Origin: Epiperipatus broadwayi
Lineage: Eukaryota; Onychophora; Udeonychophora; Euonychophora; Peripatidae
Reading direction: 5' to 3'
Assembly (NCBI GenBank): GCA_028023455.1
Contig: JAQFVV010006271.1
Coordinates: 4,000,173 to 4,064,172, forward strand
DNA: 64,000 nucleotides
How positions within the stretch are numbered: the first letter of the stretch is position 1; each line of letters starts with the position of its first letter. Below the pieces are notes generated by a model that ran no database searches, was not told the DNA's origin, and saw only the letters and a program-made list of their open reading frames with translations. Positions 22,941-38,521 of the stretch are shown one piece after another. Position numbers and translations under genes: made by a program.

Positions 22941-23489
22941 CCTTTTCTCTGCATTGACTTTTACAAGTTTCATTCTGAATGCTATGTATTTTTTTATAAA
23001 GTTTAACTGTATCTTACTATGTTACTATGTTTAATAAATTTATTTTAAAACAAAACAAAATAATTACTTCCATAGATAAATGTATGTTAGAAATCAATAT
23101 TTTAATGGTCAAATTTATCAAACTTATTAACACTCCTAGCATAATATATAAAAAATCTTTACTTAAAATGAATCACCCATTAACCTTTATGAGATTTTCT
23201 CTGAAATTGCAAAGCAAACATTTCTTAAAACAATGTAGAGAAAAGTATAATAATAATAATAAACTAACAAAATCAGATTGCTCTTTTTTTATATTTCCAC
23301 TCCTTAAATCTACACAAACTACCCACCTTGGGATATTATGGGGAAAAAAGGTACTATTTACATTTTAATAAATTTGAACCCTTCATATTTTCATCTTTGA
23401 TTATAAGTGAAAAAATTATAACAATAAACATGTGACATAAAATAAATCCTAGTGCATAACACTTTACTGAAATAAACATAACAAAAATT
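22941..23489. other. AT-rich, no recognised gene
   Basis: This includes the presumed 3' end of the LINE fragment. A 113-codon frame at 23027-23368 is lysine/isoleucine-rich and matches nothing I know; it is probably chance. Confidence 0.5.
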
Positions 23490-23804
23490 AAGCATTAAAT
23501 CACACCACATGGTTATGAAATCCACTACCATCATCTGTAAACTAACATATAAATACCTTAGAGTTTGTTTTTCTAAATAACTAGCTCAAAATGATACCAC
23601 TTTGAACTGTCTGCTATAAGATGATGCAATTTGATATACAAACAAACTCAAACAATATTTCAATATATATCATCTTATAGCAGACAATTCAAAGTGGTAT
23701 CATGTTGAGCTGGCTATTTTGAAATACAAACTCTAATGTATTTATATATTAATACACAGAGTGTGGTACTGGATTTCTTAACCATGTGATGTGATTTAAT
23801 GCTT
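23490..23804. mobile_element. Small fold-back element, ~140 bp inverted arms
   Basis: The left arm from AAGCATTAAATCAC and the right arm ending GTGATTTAATGCTT are inverted copies over roughly 140 bp. They include the block GATACCACTTTGAA..GTCTGCTATAAGATGA in both arms with only scattered differences. The loop is about 30 bp. It is MITE-like and would also fold into a long RNA hairpin if transcribed. Confidence 0.75.
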
Positions 23805-24026
23805 CATATATATTGTAACCAGACCCATACAACCCTTTTATTATCTTAGTTGTAACAATTTCCTGATGAACATGTTGCAGGAAGGAACTGTCGATTGGCA
23901 TTCCCCAATGCAGATGTTAACCCCTCTCCCCCTACAACAATATTTGCTACTCATCAGAGCATGTAGCACCATAGAGACTGAAGCATCTAGACATGTCTAT
24001 GTTTGGTTTTCCAAACTGTGCCACTA
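23805..24026. other. No recognised gene
   Basis: Moderately GC-rich for this window (CCCCTCTCCCCCT near 23930), but no credible frame. Confidence 0.4.
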
Positions 24027-24403
24027 GAGTTCCACTTAATTTTGATTTGTAGTATTTTAAATAGTAGTCACATGTGATGTAGTTTAATTATTCTTGTATG
24101 TAGATATCCTTTACAGACGTAATAATGAAGATAACTAATATCATTGTATTTAATTCAGAGTTCCAATTAATTTTGATTTGTAGTATTTTAGATAGTAGTC
24201 ACATGTAATGTGGTTTAAATTATTCATATATGAAGACATCCTTTCCAGACATAATAATGAAGATACTAATAGCATTGTACTTAATTCAGAGTTCCACTTA
24301 AATTTGATTTGTAGTATTTTAGATAGTAGTCACATGTAACGTGGTTTAAATTTCTTGTATGTAGATATCCATTACAGATATAATAATGAATATAACTAAT
24401 AAC
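24027..24403. repeat. 131-bp tandem repeat, three units
   Basis: Units begin GAGTTCCA(C/A)TTAA at 24027, 24158 and 24289. Each carries GATTTGTAGTATTTTA..AGTAGTCACATGTAA and ATAATGAA(G/T)ATA. The third unit is slightly shorter. A single related GATTTGTAATATTTTAGATA block recurs near 26076. Confidence 0.9.
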
Positions 24404-25110
24404 ATTTACAATTTATTATCAACAAAACATACTTTTACACAGCTATTTTTATTAATAATTATTTTTTTATTTATAATAAAGACATTTTGTTTGTCTTTTA
24501 AAAACACGTATAATTTTAGTTTCATTTATAATAAACATATTTTCATATAGCTACATTTAATCATAATTTTAGTTTAAGAAAGATGTTTTGTCTTGTTTTT
24601 ATAAACACATAAATATTGAATATTTTTTAAAATTGTTACCTTCATTTTTTATATCCCATCTGTTCCATCAGAAAGGGTTCATTTTATATAAGCTGAATGG
24701 CATTGTTTACTTTCTGTGATGTTTACCAAGGCAAATCTTGGAGAACCATGGCTTTTGGAATGGAGAGAAAAAGATGTTACCGTTAGCCTTCCATCATTAT
24801 GTCTTCCTTAATAATGCTTTCTTTTTCCATTATTAACAGTGGCTATAAATATTATATTCCAAGGTTTCTTAAGATCAGCTGTCGATTAAACAGTCAAGCA
24901 ACACTTAGGTGAAAATTTTAATCTATTGACTCTTCACTTTATTTTATGAATTCCTTTTTAAAATCTCTTTCAAAATCTTTTCACAGTCTCTTCTCCAAAT
25001 CTACTTTAAAAATCAATCTAATCTGCCTCTGAACTTTCAACTTGACTGCTCTTCAGATTGATTAAGCAGCTCAGCCCACATATCTTAGTTGTCTCACTGC
25101 TTTCATTTAA
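24404..25110. other. AT-rich intergenic or intronic sequence
   Basis: Low-complexity A/T stretches with short internal repeats (ATAATAAACATATTTTCATA type), then a pyrimidine-rich segment leading to the splice-acceptor-like site at 25134-25135. No gene was recognised. Confidence 0.4.
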
Positions 25111-25135
25111 GTCCAATTGTCTTTCTCTTTCCAGG

Positions 25136-25299
25136 GATTGGACAATATTTTTCATCGGACAGATAATGAACCAGGAGGATTAATTCATGTTTTCCAATTA
25201 ATTAAGACTGCCTCAAGCTATTATCACACTTTATTCGAAAACATCATTCCAAAACATAAAAATGTAATAATAATAAAAAAAAATGCCAGCTTTAAATAA
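25136..25299 (+). CDS. Possible exon, unrecognised
   Basis: CTTTCTCTTTCCAG forms a good splice acceptor after a long pyrimidine-rich region. The following frame is open for 54 codons from GGATTGGAC to a TAA. The translation (GLDNIFHRTDNEPGG..) is not a low-complexity product at first but becomes Lys/Ile/Asn-rich toward the end. No domain recognised and no clear poly(A) context. It may be chance. Confidence 0.2.
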
Positions 25300-25548
25300 A
25301 TATGAGTGATATATTTAAATTATATTGTAATTTAAAACTATACAATCAATAATGATTTATCTTTATTTTTTTTTTCTCAATTATAGAAAATAATGATTTT
25401 CATGTAATGTCATAAACTAAACTTTTTGCTATATTTTTCTAGAAAAAATATAAGATAAACTTTTTTATACATCTGCTGCTTTTTTTTAGGTGGAAGGGTG
25501 AAATAGTTTTTAGAATACATACACATGTGAAACACCATGCTTGTTTCA

Positions 25549-25560
25549 ATATATATATAT

Positions 25561-25608
<48 letters not shown>
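25549..25608. repeat. (TA)n microsatellite
   Basis: TA run interrupted once by AGATAT. Confidence 0.95.
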
Positions 25609-25611
<3 letters not shown>

Positions 25612-25639
25612 TTTACTGACAAGTTTGGAAGTATCATTG

Positions 25640-26740
25640 AAGCTCTTAAATTAATTTACAGTCTATGTCCTCACAATGCTGATGATTTGAGATAACTTGA
25701 TATTTCACCATTGATGTTGATCTGATTGACATGCTTTCATGTAATGGCTCATAGATTATTTATGCGAACTACTGATAGAAACTCAGTAGGGCATTTGCTA
25801 TACTGGTATCTGAAACATGTTATACAACAGCATGAACATTGCTGCTGCAATATTGATCATGAATCCACCTTTTCATTGATGACACTAAAAATGCCAATTC
25901 TGGACTATTCATGCATTTTTATATGATTATTATACATGTATACACCTGACATGTAATTTTATATTATTATATATCTAAACAGAAGTTTATATTATTATAT
26001 ATTTAACAAAAGATCACCCTCAGTATTTAAAAGGTAATCTTTCAAGGAGCATTGAAAATTTGTTTATTAATTGATTTGTAATATTTTAGATAATAGCTAT
26101 TCCCATATTTTATTTTATTTCAATTTTACTTTTTCAATGCTCTTTGTATACACTTACTGCCCCGTAGCATTTGATCTTTCATTAACACTTTTGGAGAGTG
26201 GTGTTGCTAATTTAAATTGCAAAGGTGTTAAACTGGATCTACTTGTTATCTCCTACCCTGGTTTTTGAATAAGGCATTGCTTAATGGATTACTTCCATTA
26301 CTAGAACTTCTTCTATTTGACCACTCCCAACCATTGAAATAATTGTAGTTATATAATTATTTAACTTTTAAAATATTTAATTTTTAAATTTATTTACATG
26401 GTTTCAACAAGATAAAGTATCTACTGTTACACACACACATACTCACTGTCTCTGTGTGTGAGTATAACAAAATCTATGTGATGCTATATGGCAGGAAATA
26501 CAAGAAAAATGAAGTACATATGTATAGCAAGCATATATGCATTGCTTCTGTGTGATCAATAATAGATTATCTGTGGATTGTTTCTAGAAAAGCAGAAGAG
26601 AAATAAACATTACTTATGGACATGTCACTTTAAAATATTTTAAAGTAACCTACTATTTAATTATTTCATATTGACTTTACTTCAAAAATTCAGTAATCAA
26701 AACGAATTTTAGCACATGTATAAAAATAATAAATGTATAC
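25640..26740. other. No recognised gene
   Basis: Mixed AT-rich sequence. A CTCCTACCCTGG(T)-containing block at about 26250-26275 recurs near 39990. A short (CA)n followed by a (TG)n near 26431-26462 can pair as a hairpin. No coding evidence. Confidence 0.4.
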
Positions 26741-26764
26741 AAATTATATATATATATATATATT

Positions 26765-30674
<3,910 letters not shown>

Positions 30675-30679
30675 CCACT

Positions 30680-31175
30680 GAAAGGCTGCAGAAAGGAGTT
30701 TGCTATTAACTGAAAGGAGACCCTTTGATTCCTCTTGAAGGCCTTAAAGGAACTGAGGAGGGCAGATTCCTAATGTCCACTCCATACACTCTTGTTGTTG
30801 CAGCTGTTATTACTATGTGATTATTCATATAGTATAAAAACATGGATGGGCTGCTCACCAACTGGCATTAGCCAGTGTGGTGAGTTTATTGGCTTTTTAC
30901 CCCCAAGTTTAAGAATATTTTTTCAATATATACAATCATGACAGACAAAAATAAATCATGACACTTATTCCCAGGAGGCTATAAAGTCACCAACCAAGGC
31001 AGCAGTTGGTTGTCAAAGGCAGAGGGGGCTAAGAATCCCCTGATTGTGGACTCAGGCTGCCATTTGATGATGACTTTTTATTTAGGTATTTACAACTGCA
31101 GATCACTTTCAAGTGAAGGAAGTTTGCAAGAGCTAGAAATGTTTGGTTGTCCTTGCATGCAGGTATCTGTTAGAA
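30680..31175 (+). mobile_element. RTE LINE 5'-end fragment
   Basis: 31050-31140 matches the beginning of the decayed RTE copy at 34418-34510: GCCATTTGATGATGACTTTT, then a frame reading YNCRSLSSEGSLQELE against NFRSLSSEGRVQDLE. This is the very start of the LINE endonuclease. The less AT-rich sequence from about 30680 to 31050 is a candidate RTE 5' untranslated region. The fragment stops after about 30 codons. Confidence 0.6.
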
Positions 31176-31582
31176 ATATGTTTGGCTTTTAGTGGGGGAA
31201 AATAACAGGTATAATTTTTAAGATGTAGAGGACTATAGTAAATTGTAATGTAATGTATAGTATATTATATTATTATAACTATATATTACTTTTATTATAT
31301 TATATTATAGAAAAATGGTGTGTGACCTAAAATGTGTATTCTTTTTAAACAAATAAAATGTACTCAAAAAATAAATATCAAAAAGAAATTTCTCCAAGAT
31401 AAAATGAACCAAAAAAATCAATAAATATGAAAAAAAAAATTATTAGGAGTACTGATTATATATGTGTGTAGGAGATGAAATATGAGAGTGGATGGCTGAG
31501 GGTATATGATGAGGGTGGATGTGCATGTTTTATATCACATAAATGTATTGTCTAAAATTCTATCATATAGGTGTATTGTTTT
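31176..31582. other. No recognised gene
   Basis: AT-rich with poly-A blocks; nothing coding. Confidence 0.5.
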
Positions 31583-31596
31583 CTACACACACACAC

Positions 31597-31813
31597 ACAT
31601 CATCATCATCATCATCAACCATTATCAATCCACTGCAGGATGAAGGTCTCTACAAGTTCAATACATATTTTTTCTATCTTTAGCTTCTCTTCTCTACATC
31701 ACCCTTTGCACACTTATTTAATTCATCCACCCATCTAACATGTGGTCTCTTTCTGGGTCTTTTACAATCTCTTGGAATCCAGTTTAAAATTTCAATTGTA
31801 CATCTGTTATCAC
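31597..31813 (-). mobile_element. RTE LINE 3'-end fragment
   Basis: It matches 2011-2227: (CAT)n tail, AATCCACTGCAGGATGAAGG, then the C-terminal coding region of the RTE on the minus strand, truncated at about 31813. It sits directly beside a (CA)n run. Confidence 0.85.
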
Positions 31814-31890
31814 ACACATACATATATATATATCAAATTCTCTATTCTATTATATATATATAAAATTTTATATTAGTCATGTATATACTA

Positions 31891-31892
<2 letters not shown>

Positions 31893-31983
<91 letters not shown>
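31893..31983. repeat. (TA)n microsatellite
   Basis: Roughly 90 bp of TA. Confidence 0.95.
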
Positions 31984-31987
<4 letters not shown>

Positions 31988-32774
31988 TCTAAATTTATGT
32001 ATAAAAAAAGTAATAACAACTAGGTCACCAAACTAATTCAAAAAAAGTTTTTCTGTTATTCAAATGTGTTTTTATCTAAAATTCTATCATATATAAAAAA
32101 AAGAGTTTCTAAAACTAGATCAGAAATGTAATTTAAATAAACATTTTTATATTATTGAAATGTATTTTATCATACATATATTATTTATATGTACATTTAA
32201 TTATAGAAAACAATAATAATAATAAAAATATAAATAATTAAACTAATTCAATACTCACAGAATCCTGGCTAAATATTAGATCAGTTCCAAACTTGAATTC
32301 AGTTATGAAGGCATCAAATATGATTATTATAGCAAATAAATCGAACAGTAATCATTTTCTATTTGTTATATAATCTGTTTTTTACTTTCCTTCTTATGAC
32401 TTTTTTTTAGAAAAATAAGTTTCTTGAAAGAGGGCTTATAAAAGCCCCACCATAGGTAAATGTAATTTTGAAGCTGTAAAACTAAAGCAATTGACCATGA
32501 AACATGATTTACCGTCTTTAAATCTAAAAAAAAAAAGAGAAATAAAAAAATTAAAAATTGTATTTTGCAAAAACTTTTATAAACAATCCACTTTTTATTG
32601 TAGAAAAAAGTAATACCTCATTTAAATCAGAAAAAATATGGCAGATCAACTGGTCTAAGAACCATAAGTGTACTGCTGATGGCTTCTGTGCAAACTCACC
32701 TGAAAATTAAAATTTTTGTTCAGGGGCTCTCAGGAGCGCTTCGGACTGAAGGCATTTAGTAAAACTAGAATTAA
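31984..32774. other. No recognised gene
   Basis: AT-rich. A TCTAAAATTCTATCATAT block near 32075 also occurs near 31550, a short dispersed repeat. Confidence 0.4.
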
Positions 32775-32965
32775 AAATTCCTTCCCAAAAATAAAACAAT
32801 ATTATATTACCAACCCTTTAATTATTTTTGGACAGTTAACAATTGCATCTTCCATCTTGTATTTTATAAAATACACAGTTTAATAAAAAAATACAATTAA
32901 AAAAAGTTTTAAAAATGATGTATAATGAAATATTTAAAAAAAATCAAAATTTAGAAAAATTTTTG

Positions 32966-33030
<65 letters not shown>

Positions 33031-33150
33031 TATATATATATATATATATGAGCTGCACTATGTACTTTTAATGTGAAAAAAAGAAAGATTAATAATAAAT
33101 ATTGAAAAGTTAAACATTATAAAATTTAGGCAAACATCTCAAATATATAC
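32775..33150. repeat. Dispersed repeat E
   Basis: 32780-32960 matches 40205-40400 (shared CTTTAATTATTTTTGGACA, GCATCTT.CATCTT, TTTTATAAAATA.ACAGTTTA). 33045-33150 matches 58370-58490 (TATGTACTTTTAATGTG..). A TA tract at 32970-33049 lies between. Class unknown. Confidence 0.6.
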
Positions 33151-34417
33151 ATATTATATATTATGTACATTTACTTTTTTATGCTGAGTTAGTGTTCTAT
33201 CATTTCCCCCCTTTATTTAATTAAAAAAATCATCTCTCGCTTAACCAATCACTGCTACCTCCATCTTCTATTTATCTACCCAAATATAGGTTTGCTGAAC
33301 TTTACATTTTCCTTTCTGGAAAGAAAATTTGTTTATTTAAAATTTTATTTAATATTTTATCACTACCATACTAATCTAGCCATTTTTCCTTTTGGTTTAT
33401 ATTGCCTTGTAACCCTATATCTGAAAAAAAAAAACTCTTAGTCTGGTTATTACATGTTTACAAATTCTACATTAAAACATTTTATCATTAATTCACAAAA
33501 ATTTTTGCTCTCAATAATATTTATGAGTCCAAATTCTGCACTTACAACATTTTTGCACATCACTCACTACTGGTTGGCAATATTTCTTTTATAAGGGGGG
33601 CAGTCAATACAGAATGATCAATGATTTATTAATTATTTAAACATTTTTCATACATATCTGAATAACAAAAAACTTTATATATGATTCAAATATGTCAGTT
33701 TCTATATCAAAGTCACACTTTGGAAGCCAAACATGGGGAAAAAAATCCATGTACTGGTCAAAACATGTTGATTCATCTAACATAAGCTGGAACTAAAAAA
33801 ATAAACATCAAATCCAGTCAAGCTTGAGAATTAGGTCAGAGACCAATCTCAATTTGAACCCATTTTCTAAGCCCCAAATCAAACACATAATGAATAACGT
33901 ATAATGATGAGCCATGAGAATTTATTTTAAATCTGGCCCATTAGCAGTGTGGAAAAACAATGAGACTAAATATTAACTAAACGAAATTATGCATATATGT
34001 AGTTGTACTTGTGGAAGTGGAGAAAAGGGTATTTGATCTATTTAAATATGTTTAGATAATAAAAATTAGTTTATTATAATAACAAATTAATTATATACCT
34101 TTATGTGTGTATGAATTTAGAAAGTGGGCTACCAAACGATAGATGATTACATATTAGAGCTCATGCAAAGGGTTCTCATATACTCTTTTATTAACTAAAT
34201 ATTAGATATACAAAAGCACACATCTTTGTTGGGTACAGTATTAAGATGCCAATCAATTATTAAAAGGATTACATAAGATTGCTATTAATGATTTGGGGTA
34301 CAGTTCTGAAATAGAGTTACTAACATTATTTTGGGGATCATTTTGATATCCATTACATATGTAAAAAACTATTTTCATACAATTGCAGTATTGAAAATAA
34401 ATAAAATATATTTAAAA
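33151..34417. other. No recognised gene
   Basis: AT-rich single-copy-looking sequence. No reading frame with recognisable content on either strand. Confidence 0.4.
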
Positions 34418-37260
34418 ACCCAGGGTGTCATTTGATGACAACTTTTTGTTTAGGTACTTGAACTTCAGATCACTTTCAAGTGAAGGAAGGGTTCAAGACT
34501 TAGAAGAAAAACTGCCTTATATTAAATGGAACATTATTGGACATTGTGAAGTTAGAAGAAAAGATGAAGAAACAATTGACTTAAAAATGGACATAAACAT
34601 TATTATAAAGGCACAAGTATTGGAAATACAAGTGGAGTAGGATTCATTATAAATAAAAAAATGGAAGAATAACATTGTGGAGATTGATGGTGAATCATTC
34701 AGAGTGGCGAGACTAGTTTTACAACTTAATAGCAGATACCAAATGCAGATAATTCAGGTTTATGCCCAAACAAGTTCTCATAGTGATGAAGTAGTAGAAG
34801 ATTTTTGTATAGATGTACAAAAGGTTTTTTAACAGAGTAAACATCATTTTAAAATTGTTATGGAAGACTTTAGTGCTAGGATTGATAAACATAAAAAAGT
34901 TGAAAATTCTGTACATAATTTTGGTTATGGTAATAGAAATGAGAGCGGACATAGACTTGTGGAGTTTGCAGAAAAAGAAAAAAAAATTATATTATGAATG
35001 CTTTTTTTGAGAAAATGTTAAAATGAAATGGACATGCAAGCATCCAAATGAAGGTACAGCAGAATTGGAGTATATTTTGACTAACAGAAAATACATATTT
35101 CAAGATTGTAATGGTCTTATAGGAAGTGATTATCGATTAGTAATATGTAAGATACATGTTAATGCAAATGTAGAAAGACAAAAATTATTAACAATAACAA
35201 TATTTATAGTTGATATTCCTAATCTTCAAAAACATTCTAATGAATTTAAATTAGAACTTACAAATTGGTTTTAAGTATTAGTAGATTCTGAACAGGATTC
35301 AGATTTGAATGACATTAACAGGAAAATAACTGATACACTTTTAAAAACTGCAACAAAGCTAGCTGGTAGAAAAAAGCAGCCATTGACCAATAAAATATCT
35401 ACTGAGACTAGAGAATTTATGAAAACCAGAATGAATATAAAAATATACAACAATGATGCATTAAAAAGATTGAATGTCTCAAATTTTGTAAAATGGTGTG
35501 GAAAAGAGATGAAAACGATATAAGAAAGTATAATTGTGAACTAGCAAGGAAAACTGTAGAAGAGAATAAAAGTCTAAAAAGTGTAAAACTACATTTTAGT
35601 GTTGGTAGAAAATTTATATCGGCAATAAGAAAAAAATGGCATTATTACTAAAAAGAGAGATGACATCATAAAATGTGTAGAAGTCTTTTATCAAGAATTA
35701 TATAGTTATAAAGAACAAGTGCCTCCTATACCTATTATATCTTCTGAATTTCCCAGAATTTTGAATGAGGAAGTGAGACATGCAATTAAATTTATGATGA
35801 AAGGGAAGGATCCAGGTAATGATGAAATTATAATTGATATTTTACAAGAAGCAGGTGAAGAAATAGAAAAAAATATAGCAAAGTTGTATACCAAATATCT
35901 AAATGATAAAAGTGTACCAGATGATTGGAATAATGCAGTAATAATATTAATATTTAATAAAGGTGATAAAGAACATATTAGAAATTATGGACCTATCAGT
36001 CTTTTATCAGTGTTATACAAATTTTTTACTAAGATAATTACAACCCATCTTTACAAATCACTGGATTTCCACCAACCAAAATAACAAGATGGATTTAAAG
36101 GCAGTTTTAGTACAGTAGATCATATCCAGGTATTGAGAGAAATTATAGAAAGGACAAATAAATTTGAGTTGCCATGATTCTTAGGATTTGTAGATTATGA
36201 AAAGGCTTTTGATTCTATAAACATTTCTTCAGTGATTAAAGCATTGGCTCATCAAGGTGTATATCGAAGATATTGCCAAATTTTAAAGAATATGTATAAA
36301 AATTCAGCAGCAACAATTAGATTACATAATGGTGGAAGGAAAACCAACATTGAAAAGGATGAAAGACAGGGTGACTCTATATTTCCAAAGCGTTTTACAG
36401 CAGTGCTGCAAGAAGTATTTTGTGGATTAAAATGGGAACTTAAAGAAGTGAAAGTAAATGGAGAATATTTAAGTCATTTAGATTTTGCAGATGATGTACT
36501 TTTTTTTTTGAAAAATAATGCTTTAGAGTTACAAGAAATGTTGCAGGAGTTATCAGATGAAAGCAGGAAAGTAGGACTAAAGATAAATGTTAAAAAGACT
36601 AAAATAATGTTTATTAGATTTTCTCAAAATATGAACATAGAAATTGATTATGATGAGTTAGAAGAAGTTAACAGTTACAAATACCTTGGTCAGATTATTA
36701 ATACTGATGGAAACATAATGGATGAAATTAATCATATAATTAAACTTGGTTGGAGTGCTTTTGGCAAAAATAACTTGATACTAAATGGAAATATACCTAT
36801 GTGTTTGAAAATGAAGGTTTTTAATAAATGTGTTTTGCCAGTTCTTACTTATGGATATGAGACTTGGGCATTTAATAGAAGAACAATACAGAGACTTCAG
36901 ACCACTCAAAGAAGTATGGAGAGATGCATGTTGGTAGTAACAAGAATAGATCGAAAACACAATTGATGGGTAATAGATCAAACAGATGTTACTGACCTCA
37001 TTGAAAAAATTAAAAGACTGAAGTGGAGTTGGGCTGGACATATTGCTAAAAGAGATGATAATAGATGGACATTTGAAATTTTAAAATGGATTCCAAAAGA
37101 TTGTCAAAGTTCCAGAAAGAGACCATATGTGAGATGGATGGATGAATTAAGAAAGTGTGCAGGGGTGATGTGGAGAAGAGAAGCTAAAGATAGGAAAAGA
37201 TGGATTGAACTTGGAGAGATCTTCATCCTGCAGTGGATTGGTAATGGTTGATGATGATTT
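34418..37260 (+). mobile_element. RTE-type LINE, nearly full length, decayed
   Basis: It runs from the endonuclease start (GTGTCATTTGATGACAAC..) to the TGATGATGATT tail. It is collinear with the copy at 45463-48215, but every region carries substitutions, stops and small frameshifts, so it is an older member. It is useful as a reference because it shows the original Arg codon at the site that is a stop in the younger copy. Confidence 0.85.
34425..37250 (+). pseudogene. RTE endonuclease/reverse transcriptase, broken
   Basis: Fragments in shifting frames: the EN start NFRSLSSEGRVQDLEEKL (34456 on), EN core with IQVYAQTSSHSDE and a damaged GDFNA motif, GSDYRLV (EN end), then KFMMKGKDPGNDEI, NYGPISLLSVLYKFF, GFVDYEKAFDSI, DERQGDSIFPK, LDFADDVLFF, YKYLGQIINTDGN and the RTE C-terminal region. 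Catalytic YxDD-type FADD is retained, but the motif B and EN positions have drifted, and stops occur near 36083, 36176 and 36964. No intact protein is possible. Confidence 0.85.
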
Positions 37261-37419
37261 GATTATATGACAAAATATTTAATGAAAATCATTTAAAAGA
37301 CAGAATGCTTGATTTTCCCCAAGGGCAAACAGATACTCTTAAATACAGATATAAATTATGTAGATGAAGTTGAATAATAAAACTGAAAAAACATTATTAA
37401 TAAAACTATTAATAAAAAA

Positions 37420-37944
37420 TTGATATCTAATTATAATATTGAAAATATAAAAAGAAAGATTAAATTGAATAAAAATGGAGAAAATAAAATAATTTATATA
37501 GGATTTAGGGTATCAAGATATTTATTTTTTAAAATTAAGAAATTTTTTAGGTATTTTAATAGGAGATATAATACATTAATTTGCCCTGTTTATAAAAGGA
37601 AACAATGTTTGGGTGAGTTAATAAATGATTATGATAAAATTGATATTTTAGAATGTATAAATTCAGTATATATAATTAAATGTATGGATGGTGATAAAAG
37701 TAATATAAATATGACTTATATAGGAACAAGTAAGAATAAATTAAAGACTAGATTAAGGCAGCATTTATATGATAAAAAATATGCTATATATATTCATAAA
37801 AAGGAATTTAAGCATGAAAATTTTGATATAAGGCCATTGGAATGCATTACAAATTTTAAAGAGAGAATAAAAAAAGAGGAAGTATATATAGATCAGTATA
37901 AACCAGTATTAAATAGAATGTTAATAAATAGAGATAAAAAATAA
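37420..37944 (+). CDS. GIY-YIG endonuclease domain of a Penelope-like element
   Basis: 174 open codons. Residues 1-80 form the basic linker that in Penelope-like proteins joins RT to the endonuclease (SRYLFFKIKKFFRYFNRRY, CPVYKRKQCLGELI). The endonuclease follows: VYIIKC (83-88), TYIGTS (99-104), the catalytic-type RLRQH (111-115), and KKEEVYIDQYKPVLNR (151-166), supplying the late Glu and Asn of the family. All hallmark positions are present. It differs clearly from the copy at 21033-22016 and belongs to another subfamily. The first Met is only the first available one; the true protein started far upstream. It is unlikely to be expressed alone. Confidence 0.8.
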   Translation: MISNYNIENIKRKIKLNKNGENKIIYIGFRVSRYLFFKIKKFFRYFNRRYNTLICPVYKRKQCLGELINDYDKIDILECINSVYIIKCMDGDKSNINMTYIGTSKNKLKTRLRQHLYDKKYAIYIHKKEFKHENFDIRPLECITNFKERIKKEEVYIDQYKPVLNRMLINRDKK

Positions 37945-38252
37945 GATAATATAGGAATAATATATAAAAATAAAAGGGGGGGGGGATTATAAAAAGAATG
38001 TTAATGGGTAAAGATTTAGAGAAAAGATAATAAATTTATATAAGAAGAGTATTAATTTATAAAGGTAATTTAAAAGAAATAATTAAAGATAGGGAAGGAG
38101 GTAAATAATTGTATTTGTAGATTATAATAATATTATGGTTTTAATTGAATATTATATATTTGGAATGTATTAATATTTTATTTATTTGTGTTATTATTTT
38201 TGTTTTTTATTTTTATTTATTTATTTTATTATTATTATTATTTTTTAAGGAA

Positions 38253-38292
38253 ACTTGATAATGACTACAGAATGTAGTTGAAACGTTGTATT
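38253..38292 (+). ncRNA. Hammerhead-like motif of the Penelope-like 3' region
   Basis: TTGATAATGA is followed by a small stem CTAC-AGAAT-GTAG and then TTGAAACG. The order TGA(n)GA, stem, GAAAC resembles the core of hammerhead ribozymes known from Penelope-like elements, but the first core element is not canonical (extra bases), so self-cleavage is doubtful. Confidence 0.35.
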
Positions 38293-38391
38293 GGAAGGAG
38301 AAAGAAAATTATAGTTGGAATAAAAACAAGTTTTAAAAAGAAAAGGAATGTTGAATTTATATATTTAAAACTAGTGATGCTAGACATTGTG

Positions 38392-38521
<130 letters not shown>

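Larger units (their letters stand above)
37261..38320 (+). mobile_element. Penelope-like element 3' fragment
   Basis: Immediately after the RTE tail comes an open GIY-YIG frame (37420-37944). An AT-rich 3' region follows, with a motif at 38255-38290 that resembles the hammerhead-like block of Penelope-like elements, and the unit ends before a TA tract at 38396. RT is missing, so the copy is strongly 5'-truncated or displaced. Confidence 0.7.
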
